In this document: piece by piece, positions 1 to 9,036 of the stretch
Layout of the letters: each line of letters opens with the position of its first letter
Position numbering within the stretch: the stretch's first letter is position 1
Source of the DNA: Roseiarcus sp963732155
GTDB lineage: Bacteria; Pseudomonadota; Alphaproteobacteria; Rhizobiales; Beijerinckiaceae
Length of the DNA: 64,000 nt
NCBI GenBank assembly: GCA_963732155.1
Contig: CAVSYB010000015.1
Span: 1-64,000 of the forward strand
Direction: 5' to 3'
Notes under the pieces: model-generated
Told to the model about the DNA's origin: nothing
The model's input: only the letters and a program-made list of their open reading frames with translations
Database searches by the model: none
Position numbers and translations under genes: made by a program

Positions 1-1532
1 CCAAGCCTGGCAATGTCGCGGACCTGCGCGCGCTGCTTGGCAGTCTGGTATTTCGCGCCACCAAAGGGCGGATTGCCAAGCACGAAGGAGCAATCAGCAG
101 GAGGAAGAACGGAAGCCCAATCCATTTCAAGCGCATCGGCATTGTGGATGTGCGGCGATCGTCTGTAGCGGAATGCGCACGTAGCTCTCGCCGAATTCCA
201 GCGACAGCCGATTATTCATGATGTGATCCATCATCCACAGCGCGACTTCCGCAATGCGCGCTGGAAACTCACTGATCTCGATGCCGAAAAACTGGTTTAC
301 GTCGATCTTTCGACAGCGTTCCAACATCAGGACGGGCGCTGGCCCTGTGGGATTTAACTCCTTTAGCACCTCAATTTCCGAGCGCGCGCAACTCTCGATA
401 GGCGATGATGAGGGAGTTGCCGCAACCGCACGCGGGGTCGAAAAGCCTAAGAGCGGCAAGTTTTGCCCTGGAACGCCTTCAACGCGTTGTGTGCGCCCTG
501 TATCCCGTCGCGCCTTCAGCCGCTGAAACTCTGCGCTCAGGTCGTCCAGAAATAGCATGCTGGAATAACCTTCGCAGAATGTTCTTCTCGGTCGTATAGT
601 GCGCGCCCTGTTGCGCGTCGCTCCTTGGCGCTCATGACCGACTGGAAGAGAGACCCGAAAATTGCCGGCGAGATCGCATCCCACGAGAATTCACAGGCCT
701 CAATAAGGTCTTCGCGCATGTCGGCGTCGAAAGCAGGGATCGGCAGGCGTTCGCGAAACAGATCGCCGTTGACATAGGGGAATTGCGCGAGGTCCTCGTC
801 GAGGGACTTCTGCCGCAGCACCACCGGCGCGTTGAGCACGTCGAACAGGTGGCTGAGCCATTGGCCGACGTCGCTGCCGTCCTCCTGCGTGCGCTGTGCA
901 ACGAGGTCGAGGAAAATCCCGCGTGGCTCGAAGATACCTGTGGCGTCGGCGAACAAACAAAAAATCAGCCGAACAAGAAACCTTTCGAGATCGTGCCCTT
1001 CATAGCCGGAGGCCTTCAGCGCATCGTGTAGTTTCCCCATGAGTTCCGAGGCGTCGATGTTTACCGGGTCCTGATCGCGGAATGTGCGCTTTTGCACGCC
1101 CAAGATAAATGCGAAATGCTCGATCTTCTTGGGTAGGTCGCGCAGCACGAACTGGACCGGAGGTGTCCCCTCATCGAGGTCGTGAAGCTCGAACGTTTGG
1201 AAATCACTGACAAGGATATAGCGAGGAAGCTCGGCCTCCTTAAGACCGGGAAAATAGTCCAGCGCCTGCTGCTTCGCCTTGGCGAGGTCGCGACCGGCGC
1301 TTTTCTGTTCGACTAAAAGCACCCCCTTCCAAAACAGATCGATGAAGCCGCGCGCCGCGCCGAGCTTCCGAACCGGCTCCTCGAAACTGGCAACTCGGCG
1401 GCGGGTGACACCGAATACCTCGAAGAATTCATTGTAAAAGGTTTGCGTCTCGCCCCTCTCATAGTGGGCGTCTTTCCACTCCTCGGCGAAGTGAGCCGCG
1501 CGCGCACAAATCTCGTTCCAGGATAGACGCAT
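1..1532 (-). pseudogene. Broken class I SAM-dependent DNA methyltransferase, partial at the left edge
   Basis: Remnant of a large restriction-modification type DNA methyltransferase of the MmeI/BREX-like class. The N-terminal ~305 residues read cleanly (from ATG at 1532), covering the helical region before the methylase core. After that the conserved pieces lie in different frames: AHYTTEKNILR near 580-604 in a second frame, LFLDDL and RLKARRDTGR near 500-570 in a third, the SAM-binding motif I FDPACGCGN near 385-445 back in the second, then EIEVLKEL in the third again, and the catalytic NPPF motif IV (bases 63-74) after one more shift. That is at least five frame changes in about 500 bases, so no functional enzyme can be made. 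The C-terminal part and any target-recognition domain lie outside the window. Sequencing error is an alternative explanation, but such a density is better explained by decay. Confidence 0.85.
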
Positions 1533-1849
1533 GCACGCTCGCTCAATCGATTAGGGTGGAAAGAAACTATGTTGAGCCGCCGGAATGGGGCAAGGTCCGA
1601 ACGAGATGCGCCTGTAGAAACACGCTCTTTTATCGCGATAAGTCGCGATTGAAGTTTGCGGAACGATTTTGCCAAAGCCGCCAAATCCGACCGACCGGTA
1701 GGAGGTCGTAATGCGGAATCCCGCTCGCTCCGACCGCTTGCGTTGCTTACAACTCCATGATCGCACTCGCGTTTCAGCGCGCGGAGGTCTGGCTTTCGGC
1801 GTGGCTTTCAAGAAAACCAAAGCGAAAGCCATCGGACGCGCCGTTCCGG
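1533..1849. other. Non-coding stretch between the methyltransferase remnant and the AlpA-like gene
   Basis: I see no convincing gene here. The open frames on either strand are low-complexity, arginine-rich readings without family motifs. The stretch should contain the promoter for the broken methyltransferase gene, but I see no clear -35/-10 pair. Confidence 0.5.
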
Positions 1850-1884
1850 AACTAAAAACCCCTCGCTGTGGAAGGCGAGGGGTT
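1850..1884 (-). terminator. Intrinsic terminator of the AlpA-like gene
   Basis: A perfect 10-bp inverted repeat, aacccctcgc (1857-1866) and gcgaggggtt (1875-1884), encloses an 8-base loop. Read on the minus strand the stem is followed by a T-rich tail (complement of the A run at 1854-1858). It lies only a few bases past the stop of the AlpA-like gene, so it fits a rho-independent terminator for that gene. Confidence 0.8.
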
Positions 1885-1891
1885 ACCCTGT

Positions 1892-2113
1892 TCAGAGAGA
1901 TTTTTCTCTCTGCTGCCGGTTGGTCTGTTCAAAGCGAGCCTGTATCCAGTCCTCGATGTCGCAAACTCTGAAAGCGACGCGGCATTGGCCAAGCTTCACC
2001 GCGCGGGGAAACTGTCCTGAGCTTTGCAGCCTCCAGAGATGTTGACGCGAGTAGGGAATGCCAAATTCGGTCTTGAGCTGATTTACCGAGCATAGCTTAA
2101 GCGGATGAGACAT
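1892..2113 (-). CDS. AlpA-like helix-turn-helix DNA-binding protein
   Basis: A 73-residue protein resembling AlpA/excisionase-type regulators, which in prophages and genomic islands bind near attachment sites or control integrase genes. The body reads VNQLKTEFGIPYSRQHLWRL, a winged-helix/HTH segment, followed by a W-containing wing and a VCDIEDWIQARF helix typical of the family. The start at 2113 (MSHPLKL) is chosen because AGGGAA lies about 9 bases upstream; an open frame extends 31 codons further but lacks a ribosome site and family similarity. It lies inside the mobile element and has its own terminator. A role in excision or regulation of the element is inferred. Confidence 0.7.
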   Translation of the reverse strand: MSHPLKLCSVNQLKTEFGIPYSRQHLWRLQSSGQFPRAVKLGQCRVAFRVCDIEDWIQARFEQTNRQQREKSL

Positions 2114-2295
2114 TTCGATCGTTCCCTGAATAGGGAGCAATCGCGAATGCCCCAGGAGCCTACGCCAGCGGGCGATCGAGCATAGCGGGAGCGGCTTCGC
2201 GCTCAATCGTCCGCGCCGACCAATTCACAGAAGTCTTTGGGGGAGGAGAACCGAAGCCCAATTCCGGGGCGCAAAACAAGCGCCCCGGTCGAAGA

Positions 2296-2514
2296 TCACG
2301 ACAGACGCGCCTGAGCGCCGCGCTCAAATGAAGTCGCGAGGCGGCCGAACCGACGATCTTCGTAGTAGTTCCGCGTAGCTCCGCCCGCCCACATGGCGGC
2401 GGGAAGCCACCCGATTATCGTGCACTGCAAGAACAGGCATATGACGCCTTGGACCACCTTACCCATGGATATGAGCGCAACTCCGGGAACAAAGAACGCA
2501 AGCATGTAACGCAT
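2296..2514 (-). CDS. YqaE/Pmp3-like small membrane protein
   Basis: A 72-residue protein with two hydrophobic segments (about residues 2-17 and 20-42). The second contains IGWLPAAMWA, like the C-terminal helix of the YqaE/Pmp3 family of small stress-associated inner-membrane proteins. The tail is polar and basic (NYYEDRRFGR). A very strong ribosome binding site, AGGAGG, lies 6 bases before the ATG. Family membership rests on pattern and hydropathy only. Small membrane proteins of this type occur as cargo of mobile elements; a specific function here cannot be stated. Confidence 0.6.
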   Translation of the reverse strand: MRYMLAFFVPGVALISMGKVVQGVICLFLQCTIIGWLPAAMWAGGATRNYYEDRRFGRLATSFERGAQARLS

Positions 2515-2597
2515 GAATGCCTCCTGTGGAGCGATGGTTTTCCGACATGCAACTCAGCATGCCACCCATTACGCTAGCCTTGGAAGGACGTGGTTCT

Positions 2598-3583
2598 CTA
2601 CAGTCGAGCTAAATTGAGCTGTGGATGCCGGGAGCAATTCCACGGGATTGTCAGCATGTGACCGCTGGTCGGCGGGCTCTCGCGTGATCGCCGCGCGAGC
2701 TCCGGCACTGCTCTGAACAGGAACGACCGACTCAAGTCTCCAGCGTCACCATCAAACGCGGGCGTGAGGTGATCCATCATGTTGCGCATACGCACGACGC
2801 CCGGCGTGACGGTGAGTAGGACAAGCGACGGCAGGCCGAATTGCGATGCAAAGATCTTTCCCGCATGACGACGCGATAAGCGCGGAACTTCTGGCGAAGC
2901 GTGACGCTCTTGAGGTCGCTATCCTTGTGCTGCTCGGTGCCCATGTCGATTTCTAAGGCGAAGAAGCATGCGCCGTTCGGGTATTGCAGGCCGAACAGCG
3001 CGTCCGGAATGAGGACGCGACGTTCACCGCTTGCCTCGTAGGGGATTGCGAGGGGATTTCTCAATTCGCGGGTCTGAACCGGGCAACGCGGCCTATTGAG
3101 GATTTCGCGCCAAGAGATAAATCGTATGCCCGTCTCGTGCGCTCCAAGCGCCAGAGAGGCAAGCACATAGCCCACCGCGCGATCATGGTCGAAGTGCTGC
3201 GGCTTGAAGTTGCCCTGGAGCTTGCTCCAGAGGACATGGTCGTCGTAATCGATTCGGCCAGAATCAACGAGAGCATAGACACCCCGCTCGTTGATCTCGA
3301 AGATCAGGTTGGCGCTGTAGACGTTTCTGGCAATCTCCTGCGCCTCTGGTTGCGCAACAAATTCGTTAGGCGGATTCTTCAGAAGGAACATTCTGCGGGT
3401 CGTCACCCGCTGCGGCAGGGTGGGCGCAACAAGCGCGCGCAGCATGTCGCTCGAAAGAACGCCGTGAGTGAACAAGGCGAGAAGGTAGTCGAGGTCGCGC
3501 GCATTGAGCGTGATCGGCGGGACGCGTCCTCGGCCCCATCGGCCTATCGTATGATACGGCTTCTCTTGAACCGGCGCGTCCAT
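2598..3583 (-). pseudogene. Replication-relaxation family protein, frameshifted
   Basis: The reading from 3583 encodes about 240 residues resembling the replication-relaxation family, found on mobilizable plasmids and integrative elements and thought to act on DNA at initiation of replication or transfer. N-terminal winged-helix features (LNARDLDYLLALFTHGVLSS) are followed by the conserved core PDALFGLQYPNGACFFALEID. At the T run 2857-2859 (AAA on the minus strand) one base appears to be missing: the normal continuation, KIFASQFGLPSLVLLTVTPG, is in another frame and runs on to a stop at 2598. Restoring one A gives a 328-residue protein. As it stands, translation ends at 2777 with an unrelated basic tail. 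This may be a true mutation, slippage-tolerant coding or a sequencing error. Confidence 0.7.
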
Positions 3584-3675
3584 GCGCGCGAGAAATGCGC
3601 AAGTTTGCTAGCGCGTCAACGTGCGCCATGTGCCGCGATGCGGCGGCACGTCGAGCATGCAACTCTATGTGCGGC

Positions 3676-5805
3676 CTACCAGTTGTCCGATAGTTCGATG
3701 TGGCCATCGCTGGCGGCGGCAATCGTGTCTGGGCGAGGTGGCGATGCGGGCGCGTGGTCCTCGATGTCGGGATCGACCGAATAACGTCTGCGCGTCCGCT
3801 CGATCAACCGACGGTGCTCGTCGGTCGACATCCGAGGAGCGCTCTCCATGGTGCCGAACGGAATGTTCAACCGAACCGCCGTCGGCGTTTCGTTCCTGAT
3901 ATAGGCGGCGAATTCGGTCGACCGTGCGCTCTTGCGCATCGAGGCGATAAACTCGGACGTGGTGCGCATGTCGGCATCGAGCATGCGGGCGTCGCGGTCG
4001 GAGACGCCGCCCGCCATCTTGATCGACGTGTTGGCGGCGACCGACGAACGCAGGACGGGCGTCAATTGCTCCATGTGCTGATGGGCGAACAGCACGCCGA
4101 GCTGAAATTTCCGCGCCTGGGAAAGCAAGCTCTCCAGGCTGTCATCGAAATACTCCGCCGCTTCATCGATGATGAGGTAGGCCGGCGCGCGCTGATTGTA
4201 GGGCACCGCGACGCGCTCGAAGGCTGCGGCCATGACCTGCGCGATCATATAGCGGCCGAACAGCGCCGACGCGTCCGTTTTGAGAAGCGACTTGGCGGTG
4301 TTGACCAGAACGACCTTGCGCCCCTGGAGCGCCGCGAACATGTCCAGTCTGTTGCGGGGAGCAGAGAACATCCGGTCAAAGGCCGGGACGGCAAGAACGG
4401 CGTAGAGCCGCCGGGCGATCTGCTGGCGCGTTGACCCGAAGGCCTGCTTGTTGAAGAACTGCTTCTCGAAAAACGACCGTGCGGTCCGGTCGAGCTTGGC
4501 GGCATGTTTGGCAAATGGACTCTCGCCAAAGCTCTTGGACGTGTCCTCCATGAGGTCAAGAAGCGTGTGGAGCGTCGCTCCGGGTATAGACAGCATGAGG
4601 CGCACGACGAACGCGAACGCGGTGCCTTGCTTGGCGGTGAGCTCGGAGGCGATCGCGCCGAAGACGTAAGTGTAGAGCTCGATGATTCCGGCTTCGACCT
4701 GCTCCCGGACGATCGGCGAATAGTCCGCAAAGCGGTCGGTGGTCATGTCGAAGATGTTGAGAGACGGATTGTGCTCGGGATCGATGATGACGAGGCGATC
4801 GGGATCGCGGGCGAAAATCTCAAGCCGCTGAATTTTGGCCAGCATGTCGCCCTGGCTGTCGATGATGACCAGGGCCGGGGGATCGGGGTCCAGAAGATCG
4901 TGCATGATGATGTGCTGCAAGGTCTGCGATTTGCCCCAGCCTGACGAGCCCAACAAATGCCAATGCTCCATGCGCCGTTCACGGGTGACGGGGAACGGGA
5001 CTTCGACATCGAGGATGTATTGGAGCGGCGTATAGCCCAAATAGGCTTTGACGATTTCCTTCGGTGAGCCGGGATGCTCATAGGGGTGGATGAGTTTGTG
5101 CTCCGGGGCGGGGTGGCGCTGGCCGGACGCCTCGTAAAGATTGCGATTGAGCTGCTCTCGCAACGGCCGGAAGAGTTTGAAGCTCTCGACGCTAGGGTCA
5201 TGGAAGGGGCGAATGAGGTCGGCGACCGCTTGGCCGGGATTGCGCACCATGTCGATGAGCGGAACTTTGAAGAACGGCTCGGGCGGCGCCGGCGCGATGT
5301 CGCGCGACAGAAGGGAGCTCGAAGGAAGCTTTCGGATGAGCTCGATAGACGCCGTGGTCAGCACGCCGTGGACGATGGAAAGGATGCGGGAAGCGTCTTC
5401 GGCCGTCTTCAGTCCGGCGATAAGCTCGTCGCGGTAGCGGCCGTGGGAGATCGGATCGAAGGAATCGGGCGACGGCGGGATCAGAGGATCAAAGCCGTGC
5501 GTCTGGTAAAGGGTCCCTGCGGTATTGACGAGGCAGTGGAGCACGTCGGGAACGGGAATTTTCCCACTGCATGCCGAGAGCAACATCTTCTGATGATCGA
5601 GTTTGAATTCTTGGACCGACGGGAAAGGATTGGCGATCTCCTCTAGACGACCGCGTAGTCGCGTCGTCGGCTCTGGCCGATTGACGTAGCGGCGCATGCC
5701 GCGCATCGCGCCGCGAACGGCGAGGAAGGGGACAAAGATGATCGCGCTGACGATCAGGAAGAACAATACGAGGTAGAAGAGGATCGGGAATACGAGAATG
5801 AACAT
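3676..5805 (-). CDS. VirD4/TraG-like conjugative ATPase, membrane anchored
   Basis: A 709-residue AAA+ ATPase of the VirD4/TraG/HerA superfamily, whose coupling-protein members deliver DNA to a secretion channel. The N-terminus has one or two membrane helices (residues 1-30), then a linker, Walker A GSSGWGKSQ (about 286-294), Walker B ALVIIDSQGD (about 311-320), and a second acidic strand AYLIIDEAAEYFDD followed by the QARKFQLGVLFAHQ sensor region typical of TraG/TraM-recognition proteins. The reading frame is intact, unlike the two other transfer-type genes nearby. It lies downstream of a small membrane protein gene. No relaxase or channel genes are visible in the window, so mobilization by a helper system, or a non-conjugative DNA-pumping role, is possible. 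Confidence 0.8.
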   Translation of the reverse strand: MFILVFPILFYLVLFFLIVSAIIFVPFLAVRGAMRGMRRYVNRPEPTTRLRGRLEEIANPFPSVQEFKLDHQKMLLSACSGKIPVPDVLHCLVNTAGTLYQTHGFDPLIPPSPDSFDPISHGRYRDELIAGLKTAEDASRILSIVHGVLTTASIELIRKLPSSSLLSRDIAPAPPEPFFKVPLIDMVRNPGQAVADLIRPFHDPSVESFKLFRPLREQLNRNLYEASGQRHPAPEHKLIHPYEHPGSPKEIVKAYLGYTPLQYILDVEVPFPVTRERRMEHWHLLGSSGWGKSQTLQHIIMHDLLDPDPPALVIIDSQGDMLAKIQRLEIFARDPDRLVIIDPEHNPSLNIFDMTTDRFADYSPIVREQVEAGIIELYTYVFGAIASELTAKQGTAFAFVVRLMLSIPGATLHTLLDLMEDTSKSFGESPFAKHAAKLDRTARSFFEKQFFNKQAFGSTRQQIARRLYAVLAVPAFDRMFSAPRNRLDMFAALQGRKVVLVNTAKSLLKTDASALFGRYMIAQVMAAAFERVAVPYNQRAPAYLIIDEAAEYFDDSLESLLSQARKFQLGVLFAHQHMEQLTPVLRSSVAANTSIKMAGGVSDRDARMLDADMRTTSEFIASMRKSARSTEFAAYIRNETPTAVRLNIPFGTMESAPRMSTDEHRRLIERTRRRYSVDPDIEDHAPASPPRPDTIAAASDGHIELSDNW

Positions 5806-5928
5806 GAGCTACATCTCGAACGCGCGTTGCGTCGCGAGCTCATGTGTCTGGCTGAGGAAATGCTTCAGCTTGGCGAGCCGGAGGCGGATATTTTCTTCGA
5901 GAAGCGGGGCTTGACCGGGGTCAATCGT

Positions 5929-6372
5929 CTAAATCGATATCGACGGCTTGTCGAGGAGATACCCCAGCGTCAGCTGTTTCAAATACGCGCTCTGCTCGCG
6001 CCGCTTGGCGGACTGCGCGTGCCAAAAGAGCATGACGCCGGCGACGATGCACAGAAGCGTCACGGGGCCAAAAGCGCTCACAGCGGCGGCGACAAAGATG
6101 GACAAAAAGCCGATGAGGAAGAGCGCAAGGCCGCTGGTCTCCATAAGCGCGAGCGTGTCGCCCGAGTAGCGGCTCTCGGATGTTCCAAGGTAGCCGGGTG
6201 ATAGGTCAAATATGTAGTTCTGAAGGGCGCGCGTCTGGACGATCGCGCGCTCCTCGTTGGAAAACTCGATATTCAGATAAAGAGTGAACCGTGGATTGAA
6301 ACCCAAAAGGCCATAATGACCGCGATGCTCGACGAAGGCTCGCATTGCCTCCTCCCAACTCACGACCATCAA
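5929..6372 (-). CDS. Hypothetical two-helix membrane protein
   Basis: A 147-residue protein of unknown function. Residues 1-77 are soluble and mixed alpha/beta in appearance (RFTLYLNIEFSNEERAIVQTR). Two strongly hydrophobic helices follow at about 82-98 and 101-116 (SGLALFLIGFLSIFVAAAV and VTLLCIVAGVMLFW), then a basic tail. The gene lies 123 bases upstream of the large VirD4-like ATPase gene, on the same strand and in the same order as transcription, so a joint operon and a membrane-complex partner role are possible. I do not recognise a family. Confidence 0.6.
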   Translation of the reverse strand: MMVVSWEEAMRAFVEHRGHYGLLGFNPRFTLYLNIEFSNEERAIVQTRALQNYIFDLSPGYLGTSESRYSGDTLALMETSGLALFLIGFLSIFVAAAVSAFGPVTLLCIVAGVMLFWHAQSAKRREQSAYLKQLTLGYLLDKPSISI

Positions 6373-6487
6373 TTGAGTGCAGCCGCAAAAATCGCGTCAA
6401 GCGATTAAGGGCCGCCCACTGTGCTTATCCCGCTCAAAATCGCGGGCCGGAAGAACCGTCGAATTCGAACGCGCCCGCCACGCGCGC

Positions 6488-6694
6488 CTACGTCGTACGC
6501 CACTTATCCGGGTGGCCGACTGTCGTGTTGCGCACGCGCTCGATCATCGGCGTCGCTTTGGGGTTATGCGCTTTCGCCCACGCAATGGCTTGCGCCTGTG
6601 TCGGCAAGACGGCGCTCGCGCGCGCTAAATCCGGCTTTCTAACCGCGTAGTCGCCTTGTTCGCGGCGTTCGATGAACAATTGATTCTTATCCAT
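6488..6694 (-). CDS. DUF2188-like small protein
   Basis: A 68-residue protein whose pattern (QGDYAVRKPDLARAS, then a helix QAQAIAWAKAHNPKA, then a beta strand with IERV and a W) resembles the DUF2188 fold, a small domain often found in mobile elements and near stress genes. It is probably a soluble cytoplasmic protein. The gene lies between the two ATPase genes of the element on the same strand. Its function is not known. Confidence 0.55.
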   Translation of the reverse strand: MDKNQLFIERREQGDYAVRKPDLARASAVLPTQAQAIAWAKAHNPKATPMIERVRNTTVGHPDKWRTT

Positions 6695-6781
6695 GGCCCT
6701 ACCCGTATGTAGCGCTAACGACCCGCAAATCGTCTATATATAGATGTCTCAGACGACTGGCAAGGAACGCCGGATTTATTC

Positions 6782-8093
6782 TTATCCTCTATCCGGGTCC
6801 CTTTTGCCTCGACGCCTCGGCCGCTTCGATCGGACTTTTGGGAAGGATGCGGCGATGCGCTCTTCGACCGGCTTGCGCGGCATCATGTGGCACGCGTGAG
6901 CGAAGGCGATGACCTTCGCTAAACGCGAGCCCGGCGGCGGGGGAGCGAGCGTCCGGATCAAGCGCGGCTCCAAAGGAGCGCCATTGCGCATGAGCTTGAC
7001 CCAGGCGTGATGATTGTTCGTCTGGGTCAACGTCGAAGGATTAGCCATGCCGAGGTCGCCAGCAAGACGTTTGGCGTCATGAGCGCCAACGCGAAAGGCG
7101 ACAAGCGTTCCAGCGTTGCCGAATACCGCATGTTGCAAGGCCTCCGGCAACTGGGCGATCTGCTGGTTCGCCGCCACTAAGGACAAGCGCCACTTGCGCG
7201 CTTCCGAGAGGATCGACGCAAAGCTATCGGTCGCGAAGTTCTGGAACTCGTCGACATACAGCGTGAAGTCGCGGCGCTCGTGCTCCGGTATGTGTCGGCG
7301 CGCCTCGGCCGCTTGCGAACAGGCGGTGATGAGAAGCGCGCCCAAGAGATGGGCCGGCTCGGTGCCGAGATTGCCTTTAGAAAGGTTCACGATCAGCACG
7401 TTGCCCTTGTTCATCACGTCCGGGACTTTGAGCGTCGAGGAATTCTGACACAGGATCGACCGGATGAACGGGTTGGCGAGGAATGCGCCCACCTTGTTTT
7501 GGATCGGCGCGATCGCCTCGTTGCGGAAGCGAGTATCGTAGGCGGCATATTCGGTTTGCCAAAAGGCGCGCACGACCGGGTCCTGGCAGCTACGCAGCAG
7601 TCGGTCGCGATATTCGTCGTCGACCAGCAAACGGGGAAGTCCGAGCAACGTCTGATCGCGCGTGTCGAGCAACAAGCGAAGCGAATGGCCGAGGATATAT
7701 TCGAGGCGCTGGCCCCAGGTGTGCGCCCAGATGTTCTTGAAGGCGGAGATGATGTTGGCGGCGGCCGTCGCGCGCTCGGCCTCGGGAATGCCCGATAGGG
7801 GATTGTAAGCGAAGGTGTGCGTGGGATCGGAAGGATCGAGATAGATCACTTCGGAGCGGCGCTCGGCCGGGGCCAGGCTCGCGATATGCTGGCTCGCGTC
7901 GCCATGGGGATCGAGGAAGCAGAAGCCCGCGCCGGCCGTGAAGATCGGCGTGCATGAGGTTTAGGAGCAGTCCGGTCTTGCCGGTGCCGGTCATGCCGAC
8001 GACGTAGACATGCCGGCGGCGGTCGGCTTGCAAGAGAGGCACGCTCTCACCTGTGGAGAGCGTGCCGAGAATCGTTTCGTGGGTCGTGAGCAT
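6782..8093 (-). pseudogene. Second VirD4/TraG-like DNA-transfer ATPase, frameshifted
   Basis: Starting at ATG 8093 the N-terminus reads LLQADRRRHVYVVGMTGTGK, with Walker A GMTGTGKT at about residues 33-40, then LMHADL. At 7938-7946 one extra base breaks the frame. Removing one T from the minus-strand gatcttcacg restores LTAGAGFCFLDPHGDA, and the rest continues in the frame open from 7849: IYLDPSDPTHTFAYNPLSGI, the arm domain, FTLYVDEFQNFATDSFAS (Walker B and sensor) and AANQQIAQLPE. The repaired product is 436 residues. As found, the upstream part ends in a meaningless reading and the downstream part lacks Walker A, so ATPase activity is lost unless the shift is bypassed. No membrane helix is visible, unlike the other VirD4-like protein. 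An upstream TTG at 8138 is an alternative start. Confidence 0.75.
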
Positions 8094-8255
8094 GGGAGGG
8101 CCGCCGTGCCGTGCCGAGTGTTCGCGCGCTTGGTGCAAGCTTTGGTCGGTCAGGGAGGCCCGCCGTTGCCCGCGTGTTGAGCGCGAGCGAAAGAACGGCC
8201 TGCGGCTATTCTAACGTGCCGGGGCTGGGGGGAATCGTCGGGAATCGTGGAGCAG

Positions 8256-8552
8256 TCAATCCTCGAACCAGTCCCGGTCCTGCGACTGATTGAATATCGC
8301 AACGACCGTGATGTCGTTCTTGCCCTCGCAGCGGTAGAAGAGGACGAACGGCGTCTGCGCGACGACGCACTCGAAGATGTCGCGGTTGGGGCGATAGGTT
8401 CCAAGTTCCGGGTTGGCCGGAAGCAGATCGAAGATTACATGCCTTACGCGGGCGAAAGTCCGCTCGGCGATAAGCGGTCCGAATCGGCCGACGCCGGCCT
8501 CGAAATAGTATTCAAGCTCCGCCGCGGCGCGGCGCGAAAGCTTGATTCTCAT
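8256..8552 (-). CDS. parE: ParE/RelE-type toxin
   Basis: A 98-residue toxin of the RelE/ParE superfamily. The family pattern is clear: KLSRRAAAELEYYFEAGVGR at the N-terminal helices, a central ELGTYRPNRDIFECVVAQTP strand region and a final VLFYRCEGKNDITVVAIFNQ hairpin with an acidic tail. Family toxins poison gyrase (ParE) or cleave ribosome-bound mRNA (RelE); which applies here cannot be read from the sequence. The start ATG overlaps the antitoxin stop by four bases (ATGA), the usual antitoxin-first order with translational coupling. It lies within the mobile element, where such modules stabilise the element. Confidence 0.8.
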   Translation of the reverse strand: MRIKLSRRAAAELEYYFEAGVGRFGPLIAERTFARVRHVIFDLLPANPELGTYRPNRDIFECVVAQTPFVLFYRCEGKNDITVVAIFNQSQDRDWFED

Positions 8553-8788
8553 GCATTCGAGAAACCGAATCGTTGCGCGAGGTCGTTGAATACGCCCTCG
8601 GCTGGAATCGTTTCGCCGCGCTCGACTTCGGTGATCGCGTCGTCAAGCTCGGCCCGCTGGTCCGCCGACATGCGGTTATAGAAAGATTCACTGTCCGCGG
8701 TCTCGGCAAGCTTTTCGACGAGCGCGCGCTGGTCGCGCGCCGGAAGGGTCTGGAACAGTTCGAGGATGCGGGTCGCGGTCTTTGTCAT
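8549..8788 (-). CDS. Antitoxin partner of the ParE-type toxin
   Basis: A 79-residue, mostly helical acidic protein (ILELFQTLPARDQRALVEKL; then RMSADQRAELDDAITEVERG), typical of addiction-module antitoxins paired with ParE-like toxins. The N-terminal part has the look of the 'LPxxDQxxLxxxL' antitoxin families; the C-terminal part should wrap the toxin. The start at 8788 is chosen because family similarity begins there; a longer open frame to 9010 is low-complexity. It precedes and overlaps the toxin gene. A 6-bp inverted repeat ACGGTT/AACCGT (8854-8868) about 65 bases upstream is a candidate operator for autoregulation. Confidence 0.75.
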   Translation of the reverse strand: MTKTATRILELFQTLPARDQRALVEKLAETADSESFYNRMSADQRAELDDAITEVERGETIPAEGVFNDLAQRFGFSNA

Positions 8789-8868
8789 ATGTGGGCATTG
8801 TACCATGGCGCATATGAAGGCGCGAGGAATGGGGAATCGGGGAGCGGTAAGGAACGGTTGGGAACCGT

Positions 8869-9024
8869 CCGCGCCAGTTCGTCGTGGCGCGCTTGCGCGC
8901 GCCCGACCCAATAGGTTTTCCCGCGCGACGTGTCCTTTAGGACCGAGTGCGTGGCCTGCTGATGTCCGATAGGCAGAAGAAAAGCTATTGGGTCGGGCGC
9001 GATAGCGCACGCGAACTGGCGCGG
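8869..9024. repeat. Two-part inverted repeat, possible att, oriT or MITE-like structure
   Basis: Two perfect inverted arms face each other across a 70-base centre: ccgcgccagttc (8869-8880) pairs with gaactggcgcgg (9013-9024), and gcgcccgacccaatag (8899-8914) pairs with ctattgggtcgggcgc (8985-9000). The arms are joined by unequal spacers (18 and 12 bases), so the whole folds as one long imperfect hairpin of about 155 bases. It lies in the otherwise empty space between the toxin-antitoxin pair and the integrase. No gene is visible within. Candidate roles are an origin of transfer, integrase arm sites or a small non-autonomous element. Confidence 0.7.
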
Positions 9025-9036
9025 AATCAGTGCTTT

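Noticed and set aside
1711..1971. Plus-strand reading across the terminator region.
   Set aside because: It runs over the intrinsic terminator and the AlpA-like gene on the opposite strand and has no motif.
2598..2795. Separate small gene of 65 codons.
   Set aside because: It is the frame-shifted C-terminal part of the replication-relaxation gene, not an independent gene.
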